Source: Terriglobales bacterium (GTDB lineage Bacteria; Acidobacteriota; Terriglobia; Terriglobales; Acidobacteriaceae). Taken from it: 50,399 nucleotides of DNA. Under the pieces are notes generated by a model. That model saw nothing but the letters and a program-made list of their open reading frames with translations, was not told where the DNA came from and did not search any database. The stretch lies in NCBI GenBank assembly GCA_016201265.1, contig JACQDD010000013.1, positions 1-50,399 of the forward strand. The letters run 5' to 3'. The position numbers were made by a program, and so were the translations under genes. Of this stretch, positions 15,669 through 24,460 are shown in pieces. Position 1 is the first letter of the stretch. Each line of letters begins with the position of its first letter.

Positions 15669-17048
15669 ATGTACCCCGCACTGCAAAAAGAGCTCGAGAT
15701 CTTCGAGCATCGCACCCCGAAGTCTGCTGAGGCGCATAAGAAAAATCTGAAGCGCCTCCCCCTCGGCGTGGCCAGCAATTACCGCGCCTACGATCCTTAT
15801 CCGATCTTCGTCCAAGACGCGCAGGGCAGCCATTTCCGCGATCTCGACGGCAACCAATATCTGGACCACAATCTCTGTTTCGGCGCGCTGATGGCGGGGC
15901 ATTGCCATCCCGCGGTGATGAAGGCAGTTGAAAAACGGCTTTCCACCGGCACCATGCTCGGCATGCCGCACAACATGGAGTGGGAACTGGCGGAAGAAAT
16001 CTGCAACCGCTTTCCGGTGGAAATGTGCCGCTTCGGCAACAGCGGCACCGAAGCCACCATGCACACCATCCGCTTGGCTCGCGCTGCCACCGCACGCGAC
16101 AAGATCATCAAGTTCGAAGGGGGCTATCATGGCCTGCACGACTCCGCCCTGGTCAGCGTCAAGCCGCATCCGCCCAAAGACGACTTCGGCGACATCAAAA
16201 ACCCGCAACCAGTCCCGGGCGGACTAGGCGTGCCCAAGGCGAGTATCGCCAACGTTTTGATTGCGACTTTCAACGATCTGGAGACGGTCGAGCGCCGCTT
16301 CAAAGAAAATCCCGGCGAGATTGCCGCCATCATCCTCGAGCCGATCATGATGAACGTCGGGCTCTGCATGCCACAGAAAGGATTTCTCGAAGGCCTGCGG
16401 CAGTTCTGCGACAAGTACGGCGCGTTGCTGATCTTCGACGAAGTAAAAACCGGCGCGAAGCTTTGCTGGGGCGGCGCTTCAGAATACTTTGGCGTCATTC
16501 CCGACATGATCTGCCTGGCAAAATCGATTGGCGGGGGATTGCCGCTGGCTGCCTTCGGCACCCACAAGCGCGTCATGGACCTCATCTCCGACCACAAGGT
16601 TTTCCACGGCGGCACTTACAACACCAACCCGGTTTCGATGGCCGCCGGCCTGGCCACTTTCCGCGAGGTGCTCACGCGCGAGAACTACGCGCATGTGGAC
16701 AAGCTCAGCAAGAAAGTGACCGACGGCTACAGGAAGATTGTCGCGAAAGCTGGTCTGCAAGCCTACGTGGTGAGCGCGGGCGTGAACGGCGCACTGATGT
16801 TCTACCCGGAGGAGATCCGCAACTACCGCGACTGGTTGCCGATTGATGTTGACCTGTGGCGGCACTACTGGTTCGGCATGGTGAATCGCGGCGTGATGTG
16901 CCAGCCCTACTGGTGGGACGAGCAGTGGACGATTTCGGTCCAACACACCGAGGGCGACATTGAGCAGCACCTGGCGGTATTCGATGATATTGCCGGTTCG
17001 CTCGCCGCCGCCCAGCACGAGCGGTTGGGAGCAGTGGCGGCACATTGA
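15669..17048 (+). CDS. Class III aminotransferase, GSA-aminomutase-like
   Basis: The product is 459 aa; GGAG precedes the ATG. It has the PLP fold type I signatures NSGTEA (residues ~124-129, phosphate site), GYHG (~152-155), FDEVK (~256-260, ring-nitrogen Asp) and AKSIGGGLPLAAFG with the Schiff-base Lys near 285. These and the overall order match glutamate-1-semialdehyde aminomutase relatives that in catabolic clusters act as omega-amino-acid or amine transaminases rather than in haem synthesis. The receptor, a permease and an aldehyde dehydrogenase flank it, which supports a catabolic role. Confidence 0.88.
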   Translation: MYPALQKELEIFEHRTPKSAEAHKKNLKRLPLGVASNYRAYDPYPIFVQDAQGSHFRDLDGNQYLDHNLCFGALMAGHCHPAVMKAVEKRLSTGTMLGMPHNMEWELAEEICNRFPVEMCRFGNSGTEATMHTIRLARAATARDKIIKFEGGYHGLHDSALVSVKPHPPKDDFGDIKNPQPVPGGLGVPKASIANVLIATFNDLETVERRFKENPGEIAAIILEPIMMNVGLCMPQKGFLEGLRQFCDKYGALLIFDEVKTGAKLCWGGASEYFGVIPDMICLAKSIGGGLPLAAFGTHKRVMDLISDHKVFHGGTYNTNPVSMAAGLATFREVLTRENYAHVDKLSKKVTDGYRKIVAKAGLQAYVVSAGVNGALMFYPEEIRNYRDWLPIDVDLWRHYWFGMVNRGVMCQPYWWDEQWTISVQHTEGDIEQHLAVFDDIAGSLAAAQHERLGAVAAH

Positions 17049-17055
17049 AGCTGTG

Positions 17056-17106
17056 CGAGCCCGGGTCTTCGACCCGGGCAGGCCGGGTCAGAGACCCGGC
17101 CCCACA
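17056..17106. repeat. Two-hairpin repeat element, copy 1
   Basis: It is located 8 bp after the aminotransferase stop. Hairpin 1 is GCCCGGGT-CTTCG-ACCCGGGC. Hairpin 2 is GCCGGGTC-AGA-GACCCGGC and is followed by CCACAC. The same order, loops and trailing CCACAC recur at 36656-36709 and, in expanded form, at 35424-35505. The stem sequences differ but remain fully paired. Confidence 0.7.
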
Positions 17107-17148
17107 CAGACCCGGCTCCACATGGGCCAGCAAGTCTTGGAGTGACTT

Positions 17149-18597
17149 TTGTCTACCCAACCCGGCGACAAGCAGCCGCACCTCAAGCGCGTTCTCGGAC
17201 GCTGGGACCTGGTGCTGCTCTTTGTTGTCGCCGTTTTCAACTTGAACGTTGTGCCGTCGATCGCGGCCAACGGCGGCGTCACCGTCTGGCTCTGGATCAT
17301 CTCGTTGCTGCTTTTCTTCTGGCCGCAGGGAATCGCCGTCATTGAACTGGCCCAGCGCTACCCCGGCGAAGGCGGTGTGTACCTGTGGGCCAAAGAAGTT
17401 TTCGGCGACTTTCATGGGTTCCTCTCCGGCTGGTGCTACTGGACCAACAACATGCTCTACGTGCCGACGGTGATGCTGTACTTCGTCGGCGTGTCGGTTT
17501 TTGCCCTGGGCCCCGGCCACGCCGCTCTCGCCGACAACAAGAACTTCGCCATGATCGCGTCGGTGACGTTGCTGGCGTTTCTGACAGTGCTGAACATCGT
17601 CGGCCTGGGTGTGGGCAAGTGGCTGAACAATCTCGGCGCCATCGGAACGTTCGTTGCCGCGGCCGTGTTGATCGGTCTGGGATTGACAGTATTTTCGCGC
17701 TTCGGAACCCCGGTCACGGCAACCGATTTTCACATTCCCGCCGACCCCAAGTTTGTCCTGAATTCGTTCGGCGTAATTTGTTTTGGTTTGGTCGGGCTGG
17801 AACTCGCCTCTGTGATGGGCGACGAGATTCGTGATCCGAAAAGAACCTTGCCCGGCGCCGTAGCCTGGGGCGGCCTGATTTCGGGCGCGCTCTATATCGG
17901 CGCAACGCTCACTTTGCTCGTCGCAGTCGGCAAGAACGAGATCAGCGTGCTGCAGGGCATCGTGCAGGCCGTCAGCCACATGGCTGGTAAAGTTGGCGTG
18001 GCATGGATCATCACACCGTTTGCGGTCATGCTCAGCTTGTCCATCGCCGGCATCGGCTCGGCCTGGATGGGAGGCTCGGCCCGCATCCCATTTGTCGCGG
18101 GACTTGATTCCTACATGCCGCCGTGGCTCGGGAAAATTCATCCGAAGTATGCAACGCCCCATGCCGCGCTGATCGTGCAAGCGATCGTCTCGCTGATCCT
18201 GATCGTGATCAACTTCACGGCTTCGGGCGGGGTGCAGGAAGCGTTCCAGACCATGCTCTCGCTGGCCGTGGTCTTACAGCTCGTGCCGTTCCTGTACGTG
18301 TTTGCCGCGCTGCTGAGATTCGCCTTGCGCCGGGATTTCGCCGAGGTCCGCTACCGCCGCGGCACGCTGATCTTTGCCGGCGCGAGCGGATTGCTGACCA
18401 CAACCCTGGGAATCGCCCTTGCCTTCTTCCCCGCGAAGCAGATCACTTCGCTGTGGTGGTACGAAGTAAAGATGGTGGGATTTACGGTGTTCTTTCTCGC
18501 GCTGGCCGCGTTCTTCTTCTTCGTGTACGGGAGGCTCAAGACGCCGCGAGGGGCCGCGGTCGAGGAGAAGAATTTGGGAGCAGTCAGGTCCACGTAG
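17149..18597 (+). CDS. APC-superfamily permease, second copy in the island
   Basis: The product is 482 aa. It starts at TTG 17149 (x-STQPGDKQP) with GGAG at 7 nt; no ATG is available before helix 1. About 12 transmembrane helices are visible. The helix 1 region is 'LLFVVAVFNLNVVPSIAANGG', with a short acidic motif 'VIELAQRYPGEGGVYLWAKEVFG' after helix 2 as in glutamate/GABA antiporter or YfnA-like carriers. It is distinct in sequence from the 7491 permease, so the island carries two carriers, perhaps for substrate entry and product exchange. Specificity cannot be read from sequence. Confidence 0.87.
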   Translation: MSTQPGDKQPHLKRVLGRWDLVLLFVVAVFNLNVVPSIAANGGVTVWLWIISLLLFFWPQGIAVIELAQRYPGEGGVYLWAKEVFGDFHGFLSGWCYWTNNMLYVPTVMLYFVGVSVFALGPGHAALADNKNFAMIASVTLLAFLTVLNIVGLGVGKWLNNLGAIGTFVAAAVLIGLGLTVFSRFGTPVTATDFHIPADPKFVLNSFGVICFGLVGLELASVMGDEIRDPKRTLPGAVAWGGLISGALYIGATLTLLVAVGKNEISVLQGIVQAVSHMAGKVGVAWIITPFAVMLSLSIAGIGSAWMGGSARIPFVAGLDSYMPPWLGKIHPKYATPHAALIVQAIVSLILIVINFTASGGVQEAFQTMLSLAVVLQLVPFLYVFAALLRFALRRDFAEVRYRRGTLIFAGASGLLTTTLGIALAFFPAKQITSLWWYEVKMVGFTVFFLALAAFFFFVYGRLKTPRGAAVEEKNLGAVRST

Positions 18598-18638
18598 GGG
18601 CGGACGCCCGCGTCCGCCCGGCCGGGCGAAGCTCGGCC
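18598..18638. repeat. Paired GC-rich hairpins
   Basis: GGGCGGACGC/GCGTCCGCCC is followed directly by GGCCGGGC-GAA-GCTCGGCC (one G-T pair). The pair lies between the permease stop and the ALDH ribosome site. The two-hairpin build recalls the 17056 element, but loops and stems differ. It may attenuate or stabilise the polycistronic mRNA. Confidence 0.5.
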
Positions 18639-18667
18639 ATAGCAGAGATTTTGGAAGGAGGCTTTCT

Positions 18668-20149
18668 ATGCCAAGCGGAGTCAAGTCCGAAGTTCGTACC
18701 TATCAGATGTACATCAATGGCGAATGGGTGGACAGCGTGTCCAACAAGACCTCTGCCATCATCGATCCATCCACGGAAGAGGTGATCGCGCAGGTGCCGT
18801 CGGGCAACGCGGAGGACGTAAACCGGGCGGTGGCCGCGGCCAAGGCCGCTTTTGAAACCGGCCCGTGGGCTTCGACGACGCCGCAGGAGCGCGGCCGGGT
18901 CCTGTTCCGTCTAGCGGAAAAAATTCGCCAGAACGCGGCCATGCTGGCGGAAATCGAATCGCGCAACTGCGGCAAGCCGATCGTCGAGGCGGAATACGAC
19001 ATTAACGACGCCGCCACCTGCTTCGAGTATTACGGCGGGATGGCCACGAAAATTCTGGGAACGGTCAACCCGGTTCCGGACAACGCCGTCAGTCTGACCA
19101 TGAAGGAACCGATGGGCGTGGCCGCCATGATCACGCCGTGGAACTATCCGCTGGTGATGGCGACGTGGAAGATGGCGCCGGCGTTGGCTGCGGGGTGTAC
19201 TTGTATTCTGAAACCGCCGGGGGTCACGCCGCTGACCGTGCTGGAACTGGCGAATTGGCTCCCGGAAGTAGGCCTGCCGCCGGGCGTGCTGAACATCGTT
19301 ACGGGATCGGGGTCGGTCTGCGGCACGGCGCTGACGCAGCACCCGGACGTGAACAAGATCGCTTTCACCGGCAGCAATGAAGTAGGCAAGGTCATCATCA
19401 AGCAGGCTGCGGACACCTTGAAGCGGGTTACCATGGAGTTGGGCGGCAAGTCCCCCAACATCTTTTTCGCCGACGCGGACTTCGAAAATGCCATTGACGG
19501 CGCGCTCTTCGGCGTCTTCATCAACCAGGGAGAAGTATGCTCGGCGGGCAGCCGCATCCTGGTCGAGCGGTCCATCTACAAGAAGTTCGTCGAGGCCATG
19601 ACCGAGAAGGCCAAGAGAATCCGGCTCGGTCCGCCGCTCGAGCGCGAAACCAAGATGGGCCCCATGGTGAGCAAGGACCAGTACGAGACGGTGCGCTCCT
19701 ATCAGGAGATTGGCAAGAAAGAAGCCAAGATGTCCATCGGTGGCGGCCGGGCGGAGAAATTCGCCAAGGGCTACTACATCGAACCCACGATTTTCTATGA
19801 CGTGGACAACCACGCCCGGATTGCGCAAGAAGAGATCTTTGGGCCGGTGGCGGCCGTGATTCCGTTCGACGACGAAAAAGACGCGCTCAAGATCGCGAAC
19901 GACACGCCCTACGGGCTGGCCGCCGCCGTCTGGACGCGCGATATTTTCAAGGCCATGCGCGTGGTGAAGGCGTTGCGCGCCGGCATCGTGTGGGTGAACC
20001 ACATGCAGCCGACGTATGTGGAAGCGCCCTGGGGCGGCTACAAGCAGTCCGGCTATGGCCGTGAACTCGGGCCGTGGGGCATCGAAGAGTATCTGGAAAG
20101 CAAACAGGTGCACATCAACCTGAACGAGCAACCGATCGGCTGGTACTGA
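18668..20149 (+). CDS. NAD-dependent aldehyde dehydrogenase (aminoaldehyde/betaine-aldehyde type)
   Basis: The product is 493 aa with a strong AAGGAGG ribosome site. The motifs are ITPWNYP (Asn near 159), FTGSNEVGK in the dinucleotide-binding region, MELGGKSPNI (general base Glu near 257) and NQGEVCSAGSRI (nucleophile Cys near 291). 'EEIFGPVAAVIPFDDEKDALKIAND' and 'WGGYKQSGYGRELG' close the fold. Best fit is the betaine-aldehyde or gamma-aminobutyraldehyde group, which would oxidise the aldehyde made by the neighbouring transaminases. Positions 181-184 read LKPP where many relatives have KPSE. Confidence 0.9.
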   Translation: MPSGVKSEVRTYQMYINGEWVDSVSNKTSAIIDPSTEEVIAQVPSGNAEDVNRAVAAAKAAFETGPWASTTPQERGRVLFRLAEKIRQNAAMLAEIESRNCGKPIVEAEYDINDAATCFEYYGGMATKILGTVNPVPDNAVSLTMKEPMGVAAMITPWNYPLVMATWKMAPALAAGCTCILKPPGVTPLTVLELANWLPEVGLPPGVLNIVTGSGSVCGTALTQHPDVNKIAFTGSNEVGKVIIKQAADTLKRVTMELGGKSPNIFFADADFENAIDGALFGVFINQGEVCSAGSRILVERSIYKKFVEAMTEKAKRIRLGPPLERETKMGPMVSKDQYETVRSYQEIGKKEAKMSIGGGRAEKFAKGYYIEPTIFYDVDNHARIAQEEIFGPVAAVIPFDDEKDALKIANDTPYGLAAAVWTRDIFKAMRVVKALRAGIVWVNHMQPTYVEAPWGGYKQSGYGRELGPWGIEEYLESKQVHINLNEQPIGWY

Positions 20150-20153
20150 AGAC

Positions 20154-20244
20154 CAGTGGTCAGTGGCCAGTGGTCAGTGGTCAGTAGAACTGACCTTGGC
20201 GCTGGCAGACTTTGCTGAGAACTGAGAACTGACAGCTGAGAACT
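20154..20244 (+). repeat. Two heptamer tandem-repeat tracts upstream of gabT-like gene
   Basis: Tract 1 (20154-20188) is CAGTGGT, CAGTGGC, CAGTGGT, CAGTGGT, CAGTAGA. Tract 2 (20217-20244) is GAGAACT, GAGAACT, GACAGCT, GAGAACT. Both have exact 7-bp periods. Tract 1 begins a few bases after the ALDH stop, and tract 2 runs up to 5 bp before the next ATG and so replaces the usual ribosome-binding region. Confidence 0.85.
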
Positions 20245-20249
20245 GAACT

Positions 20250-21617
20250 ATGTCCACCATTCAACTGCGCACCCCAATTCCCGGACCGCGCTCGCAAGAG
20301 CTGATGAAACGCCGCAACGCTGCCGTGGTGCAGGCTGCCTATCACGCTACGCCGGTTTTTATCGCGAAGGCCGAAGGGGCGGTCGTCGAAGACGTCGACG
20401 GCAACCGCCTGATTGATTTCGCTGGTGGCATCGGCTGCCTCAACACCGGTCACCGCGCTCCCGCCGTAGTCGAAGCCATTCGCCGCCAGCTCGACCGCTT
20501 TCTGCACACCAGTTTCAACGTGCTGCCCTACGAGAGCTACGTCGCGGTCTGCGAGAAGCTCAACGCGCTCACGCCCGGAAAGTTTTCCAAGAAAACTTTG
20601 CTGGTCAACACCGGCGCTGAGGCTACCGAAAACGCCATCAAAATCGCGCGCAGCTACACCAAGCGGCCTGCGATCATCAGCTTTGAAGATGCTTTCCATG
20701 GCCGCACCTATATGGCCATGGCCGTCACCAGCAAAACACATCCTTACAAGGCAGGATTCGAGCCCTTTCCGGGCGATGTCTACCGCATCCCGTACGCGTA
20801 CTGCTATCGCTGCTCCTACTCGATGAAGTATCCGTCCTGCGAAGTGCATTGCGCCAAGCACATTGAAGATACTTTCAAGCGGGTGGTGGCATCAGAGTCC
20901 GTCGCAGCCGTGATCGTGGAGCCGATCCTGGGTGAAGGCGGGTTCGTTACGCCGCCGGCGGAGTTCTTCCCGACTCTGGCCGCGATCTGCCGCAAGCACG
21001 GCATTCTCCTGATCGCCGACGAAGTCCAGACCGGCTTCGCCCGCACCGGCGCGCTCTTCGCCTGCGAGCGGCTGGGACTCGAGCCCGATCTGATCTGCAT
21101 GGCAAAATCGCTGACGGGCGGCTTGCCCATGGCCGCGGTGACTGGACGCGCTGAGATTATGGACACTCCCGCTTCCGGCCAACTCGGAGGAACCTTCAGT
21201 GGCAATCCGGCGGCCTGCGAAGCCGCCCTCGCCGTGCTCGACATCATCGAGAAGCAAGACCTCTGCGCCCGCGCCAACGTGCTCGGCGAGCGCTTCCGCA
21301 AGCGCGCAGCGAAGTGGCAATCACAGTGGGAACTGATCGGCGAATTCCGCGGACTCGGCGCCATGCAAGCGCTCGAACTCGTCCGCTCGAAAGCCACGCG
21401 CCAGCCCGCTGACGAAGAAACCAAACAAGTGGCACAATACTGCTACGAGCATGGGCTTGTGCTGATCACGGCCGGTTCCTACGGCAACGTGATTCGCCTG
21501 CTGATGCCGCTGGTGCTGACCGACGCGCAAATGGACGAAGCCATGGACGTGCTGGAAGCGGCGCTCGCCCACGTCGCTGCCGAGAAGAAAGGTGCACTTG
21601 CGGAGCAGTCAGCATAA
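20250..21617 (+). CDS. gabT: 4-aminobutyrate aminotransferase-like enzyme
   Basis: The product is 455 aa. PLP motifs are NTGAEATENA (~120), FHGRTY (~149), EPILGEGG, ADEVQTGFARTG (~256) and CMAKSLTGGLPMAAVTG with Lys near 286. It contains the Cys-rich 'YCYRCSYSMKYPSCEVHCAK' insert common in GABA and polyamine transaminases. The product would be succinic semialdehyde or a related aldehyde acid, with glutamate formed from 2-oxoglutarate. The start is preceded by a GAGAACT heptamer tract and has no classical SD. The gabT symbol is a best fit; related diamine transaminases cannot be excluded. Confidence 0.88.
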   Translation: MSTIQLRTPIPGPRSQELMKRRNAAVVQAAYHATPVFIAKAEGAVVEDVDGNRLIDFAGGIGCLNTGHRAPAVVEAIRRQLDRFLHTSFNVLPYESYVAVCEKLNALTPGKFSKKTLLVNTGAEATENAIKIARSYTKRPAIISFEDAFHGRTYMAMAVTSKTHPYKAGFEPFPGDVYRIPYAYCYRCSYSMKYPSCEVHCAKHIEDTFKRVVASESVAAVIVEPILGEGGFVTPPAEFFPTLAAICRKHGILLIADEVQTGFARTGALFACERLGLEPDLICMAKSLTGGLPMAAVTGRAEIMDTPASGQLGGTFSGNPAACEAALAVLDIIEKQDLCARANVLGERFRKRAAKWQSQWELIGEFRGLGAMQALELVRSKATRQPADEETKQVAQYCYEHGLVLITAGSYGNVIRLLMPLVLTDAQMDEAMDVLEAALAHVAAEKKGALAEQSA

Positions 21618-21628
21618 TCATTACTGCC

Positions 21629-22042
21629 ATGAAACTTCTCACCACAGAGTCACAGAGACACAGAGAGAACGAGGAGCGGGATCCTCGAACCGGCCCAATC
21701 ATCGGCGCGGCTATTGAAGTGCACCGCCAACTTGGTCCGGGGTTGCTGGAGTCCGCCTACGAAGAGTGCTTGTGTCACGAACTGCATCTACGCGGGCTGA
21801 CTTTTGAGCGCCAGGTGGACCTTCCGGTCTCGTATAAGGGCTTCCGTCTTGATTGTGGATATAAGATGGACCTGGTCGTCGAGCAACAGGTGGTTCTCGA
21901 ACTCAAGTGTGTGGAAAAACTTCTGCCGATCCACGAGGCGCAGCTTCTCACATATCTCAAACTCTCGGGGAAGCGCGTCGGCCTGCTGATCAACTTTAAT
22001 GTTTCATTACTAACGCAGGGGATCATCAGAAGAGTTTTGTGA
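21629..22042 (+). CDS. GxxExxY protein (PD-(D/E)xK-like)
   Basis: The product is 137 aa. The family motif is 'GPGLLESAYEECLCHEL', followed by 'VSYKGFRLDCGYKMDLVVEQQVVLELKCVE', where the Asp and the ELK form a PD-(D/E)xK-like nuclease pattern (PF13366-type). The first ~18 residues (MKLLTTESQRHRENEE) are translated from a CACAGAGN repeat, so the functional core probably starts near 'GPIIGAAIEVH'. The gene sits alone inside a perfect 27-bp inverted repeat and breaks the order of the aminotransferase cluster. Function of the family is not established. Confidence 0.88.
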   Translation: MKLLTTESQRHRENEERDPRTGPIIGAAIEVHRQLGPGLLESAYEECLCHELHLRGLTFERQVDLPVSYKGFRLDCGYKMDLVVEQQVVLELKCVEKLLPIHEAQLLTYLKLSGKRVGLLINFNVSLLTQGIIRRVL

Positions 22043-22072
22043 TTCCTCTGTGTCTCTGTGACTCTGTGGTGA
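21639..22072. mobile_element. GxxExxY cassette bounded by 27-bp perfect inverted repeats
   Basis: The left arm (21639-21665, starting TCACCACAGAGTCACAGAGA) is the exact reverse complement of the right arm (22046-22072). Each arm is built from CACAGAGN octamers. The only gene inside is the GxxExxY ORF, which encodes no recognisable transposase. The cassette separates two aminotransferase genes of one cluster. I call it a candidate mobile cassette; mobility is not shown. Confidence 0.6.
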
Positions 22073-22103
22073 AATAGTTCTTGGGTTCTGAATCGAGGAA
22101 CGG

Positions 22104-23289
22104 ATGACCACTGCCACCGCTACCCCCACCATGACCGGCCAGGAGATGGTCGACCTCACCAGGAAGCACACTTTGTTCGAATGGTCGGCGCAGTCGAAGG
22201 TCGATCCTATTCCCGTCGCGCGCGCCAAGGGCATTCATTTCTGGACGCCGGAAGGGAATCGCTGAGATCACACCGGGTGACATTGATACTTTCTTCTTTA
22301 CTAACGGCGGCGCCGAAGCCAACGAGAACGCCATCAAGATTGCCCGCTTCTTCACCGGACGCCACAAGATCATGGCGCGCTACCGCTCCTATCACGGCGC
22401 CACCGCCGGAGCCATCAGCCTTACGGGCGATCCGCGGCGCTGGGCTGCCGAGCCGGGCATTCCGGGTGTCGTGCACGTGCTCGACCCCTACCACGGCATC
22501 GAGCGCGGATGGGATTCGGCCGAAACCTCGCTGGCGATGATCGAGGAAACCATGCAGCTCGAAGGCCCGCACACCATCGCCGCCTTCATCCTCGAGACGG
22601 TTGTCGGCACCAACGGCATCCTCGTTCCGCCCGACGGCTACATGCAAGGCGTGCGCAAGCTCTGCGACAAGTACGGGATCCTCATGATCGCCGACGAAGT
22701 CATGGCCGGTTTTGGCCGCACCGGGGAGTGGTTCGCCATTGACCACTGGAAGGTTGTACCCGACCTCATCTGCATGGCCAAGGGACTGACCTCGAGTTAC
22801 CTGCCGCTGGGCGCAGTGGGCATGCGCCATCACATCGCGCAGCATTTCCAGGACAAAGTCTTCTACGGAGGCCTGACCTACAACTCGCATCCCATGGGAT
22901 GCGCGGCCGCGCTCGCGACCATTCGTGTGTATGAAGAAGACAACCTGATCGAGAACGCCCGCAAGATGGGCGCGATCATGAAAGACCTGGGAGCGGAACT
23001 GCAGAAGAAGCATCCGTCGGTCGGCGCAGTGCGTTCGATCGGACTGTTCGGCATCGTCGAACTGGTTCGCAGCCGCAAGACACGGCAGCCGATGGCTCCA
23101 TTCAACGGCACATCAGAGGAAATGGCGGCGCTGGGAAAATTCTTCCGCGAGAACGGACTCTACACAATCGTGCGCTGGAACAGCTTCTACACCAACCCGC
23201 CGCTGTGCATCAACGAGCAGCAACTGCTCGAAGCCTTCGCCATCATTGACAAAGGCCTCGAGATCACCGACAAGGCGGTGACGGACTGA
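22104..23289 (+). pseudogene. Class III aminotransferase with internal frame-breaking deletion
   Basis: From ATG 22104 the frame reads MTTATATPTMTGQEMVDLTR... to 'FWTPEGNR' and stops at TGA 22263. One frame over, starting at 22264, it resumes as 'EITPGDIDTFFFTNGGAEANENAIK' and continues to the normal C terminus (IADEVMAGFGRTGEW, CMAKGLTSSYLPLG with the PLP Lys). In relatives the stretch between these points is about 40-50 residues long (my recollection of the family), including the FLDF..GHGHP region. So a segment has been lost together with the frame. The ORF-track start at 22372 is internal. It is either a true pseudogene or an assembly error. Confidence 0.8.
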
Positions 23290-23290
23290 A

Positions 23291-24010
23291 CTACGAGGTT
23301 ACGGAATAAGCTGCGCACAGCGGGTTCTGCTCCGCCGCGCTCTCCCGCCGATCCGGAACTTCCTTGTCGCTACTGGCGAGAAGGTTCTCCAGCTTGTGCT
23401 GAGTACTCTGCTGCAGTTGCCGGAATCGGATACCGGTGCCGCAGCCGTACACGCTGTGTGTGATCGTCCCGTGCATCCACACTCTTTCCTCTTCCAACCA
23501 GAGGGCAAGGCTCACTTCGGTCAGCGGTTCCATGGCATGCGGCACCTGTACGCGGCAGCCGCCGTCGCTGACATCGCTCGCGGTCACCCACATGGGAGGC
23601 TGGTCGCCGCGGATTCTGATCTCAACCGCAATTTCGCACTCATAGCGCGCCTGCTGTCTCCGGCTGGTCACGCGCGGGCGGACATACTCATCGGGACCGG
23701 AAGCCGGCAGCCAGCAATCCACGGTCGCCGGAACCGGACCGGCGGCTGCCAGTCCAATCTGCCTTCCGTCGCCGGAACCTGATTGTTCCCAAATGACGTG
23801 GAACCGCCGCGTAGTTTCGTTACAGCGCAACGCGACCACGTCTCCCACCTTGACGCCGCAACTGACGTCTTCGAGCAGCGCTCCATTGCGGCTCATGTTG
23901 AGTACGCGGACACGGTCCAGGAAGGCGCGGCCCTTGGCGTCCATGCCACACAGACTGGCCGGAAGGGTCATTAGTATCCGGGGCTGGCGTCGGCATCCCA
24001 TAGTCGTCAC
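23291..24010 (-). CDS. Tandem PilZ-domain protein (c-di-GMP effector)
   Basis: The product is 239 aa. The start is GTG 24010 or ATG 24001 (AAGGA lies upstream). Two PilZ-like halves are visible. Half 1 has RRQPR (residues ~7-11) and NMSRNG (~38-43). Half 2 has RQQAR (~118-122) and DVSDGG (~146-151). These are the RxxxR and (D/N)xSxxG ligand motifs of c-di-GMP receptors, the second copy being canonical. It lies head-to-head with a processive glycosyltransferase operon, which suggests that c-di-GMP binding controls polysaccharide synthesis, as PilZ modules do in BcsA and Alg44. Its 3' end abuts the aminotransferase pseudogene. Confidence 0.88.
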   Translation of the reverse strand: MTTMGCRRQPRILMTLPASLCGMDAKGRAFLDRVRVLNMSRNGALLEDVSCGVKVGDVVALRCNETTRRFHVIWEQSGSGDGRQIGLAAAGPVPATVDCWLPASGPDEYVRPRVTSRRQQARYECEIAVEIRIRGDQPPMWVTASDVSDGGCRVQVPHAMEPLTEVSLALWLEEERVWMHGTITHSVYGCGTGIRFRQLQQSTQHKLENLLASSDKEVPDRRESAAEQNPLCAAYSVTS

Positions 24011-24460
24011 GAATCCTTCGCTTTGAATTGATACGCGCCTTACAGCGCGCGGGGGGATGAGTCCTGGCTGCTGTCCGCCCGCGTCGCGGTTACAGAAGTA
24101 ACCAAAGTTGGGCGGTCCTGCAGCACAACTCCAAACGCCTTAGGAGCATGCACGCTGCCATTTCCACCAGGTGACAACGCAAGGACTTGCCCCGGAACTG
24201 CAAGGGAAGTCTGCAAGATCATGCAGGTCGGGGCATCGGAGTTGAAATTCCATACTTACAAGCCAAGAGTATCTAGGTCGCAGAAGTCCCGCTCTCAGGC
24301 GCCGATAGTCTCTAATGCGGCCCGTTCTCGCAAAGATGGCCGCTCGCGAATTAGAAACTGCTCAGAATGGCTCTAGTCCAGGAAGGACGAATCTAGATTT
24401 CAGGGAGTAGTCGTGGGCCTCGCCGCGGCGATGGAATCCCGCGTCTGAGAGGATAGGTTA
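24011..24460. promoter_or_regulatory. Divergent control region between pilZ-like and GT2 genes
   Basis: This 450-bp spacer holds no credible ORF and must carry the promoters of both divergent genes. I see a 10-bp palindrome AATCTAGATT at 24390-24399 but no confident -35/-10 pair and no recognisable c-di-GMP riboswitch. A 60-codon minus-strand ORF (24040-24222) has no family resemblance. Confidence 0.45.

Noticed and set aside
21639-22072. Insertion sequence with transposase
   Set aside because: The inverted repeats fit, but the enclosed protein is a GxxExxY family member without DDE, HUH or serine/tyrosine recombinase motifs; I list it as a candidate cassette only.
24040-24222. 60-codon minus-strand ORF in the pilZ-GT2 spacer
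   Set aside because: No SD, no family resemblance, and it lies in the region needed for two divergent promoters.
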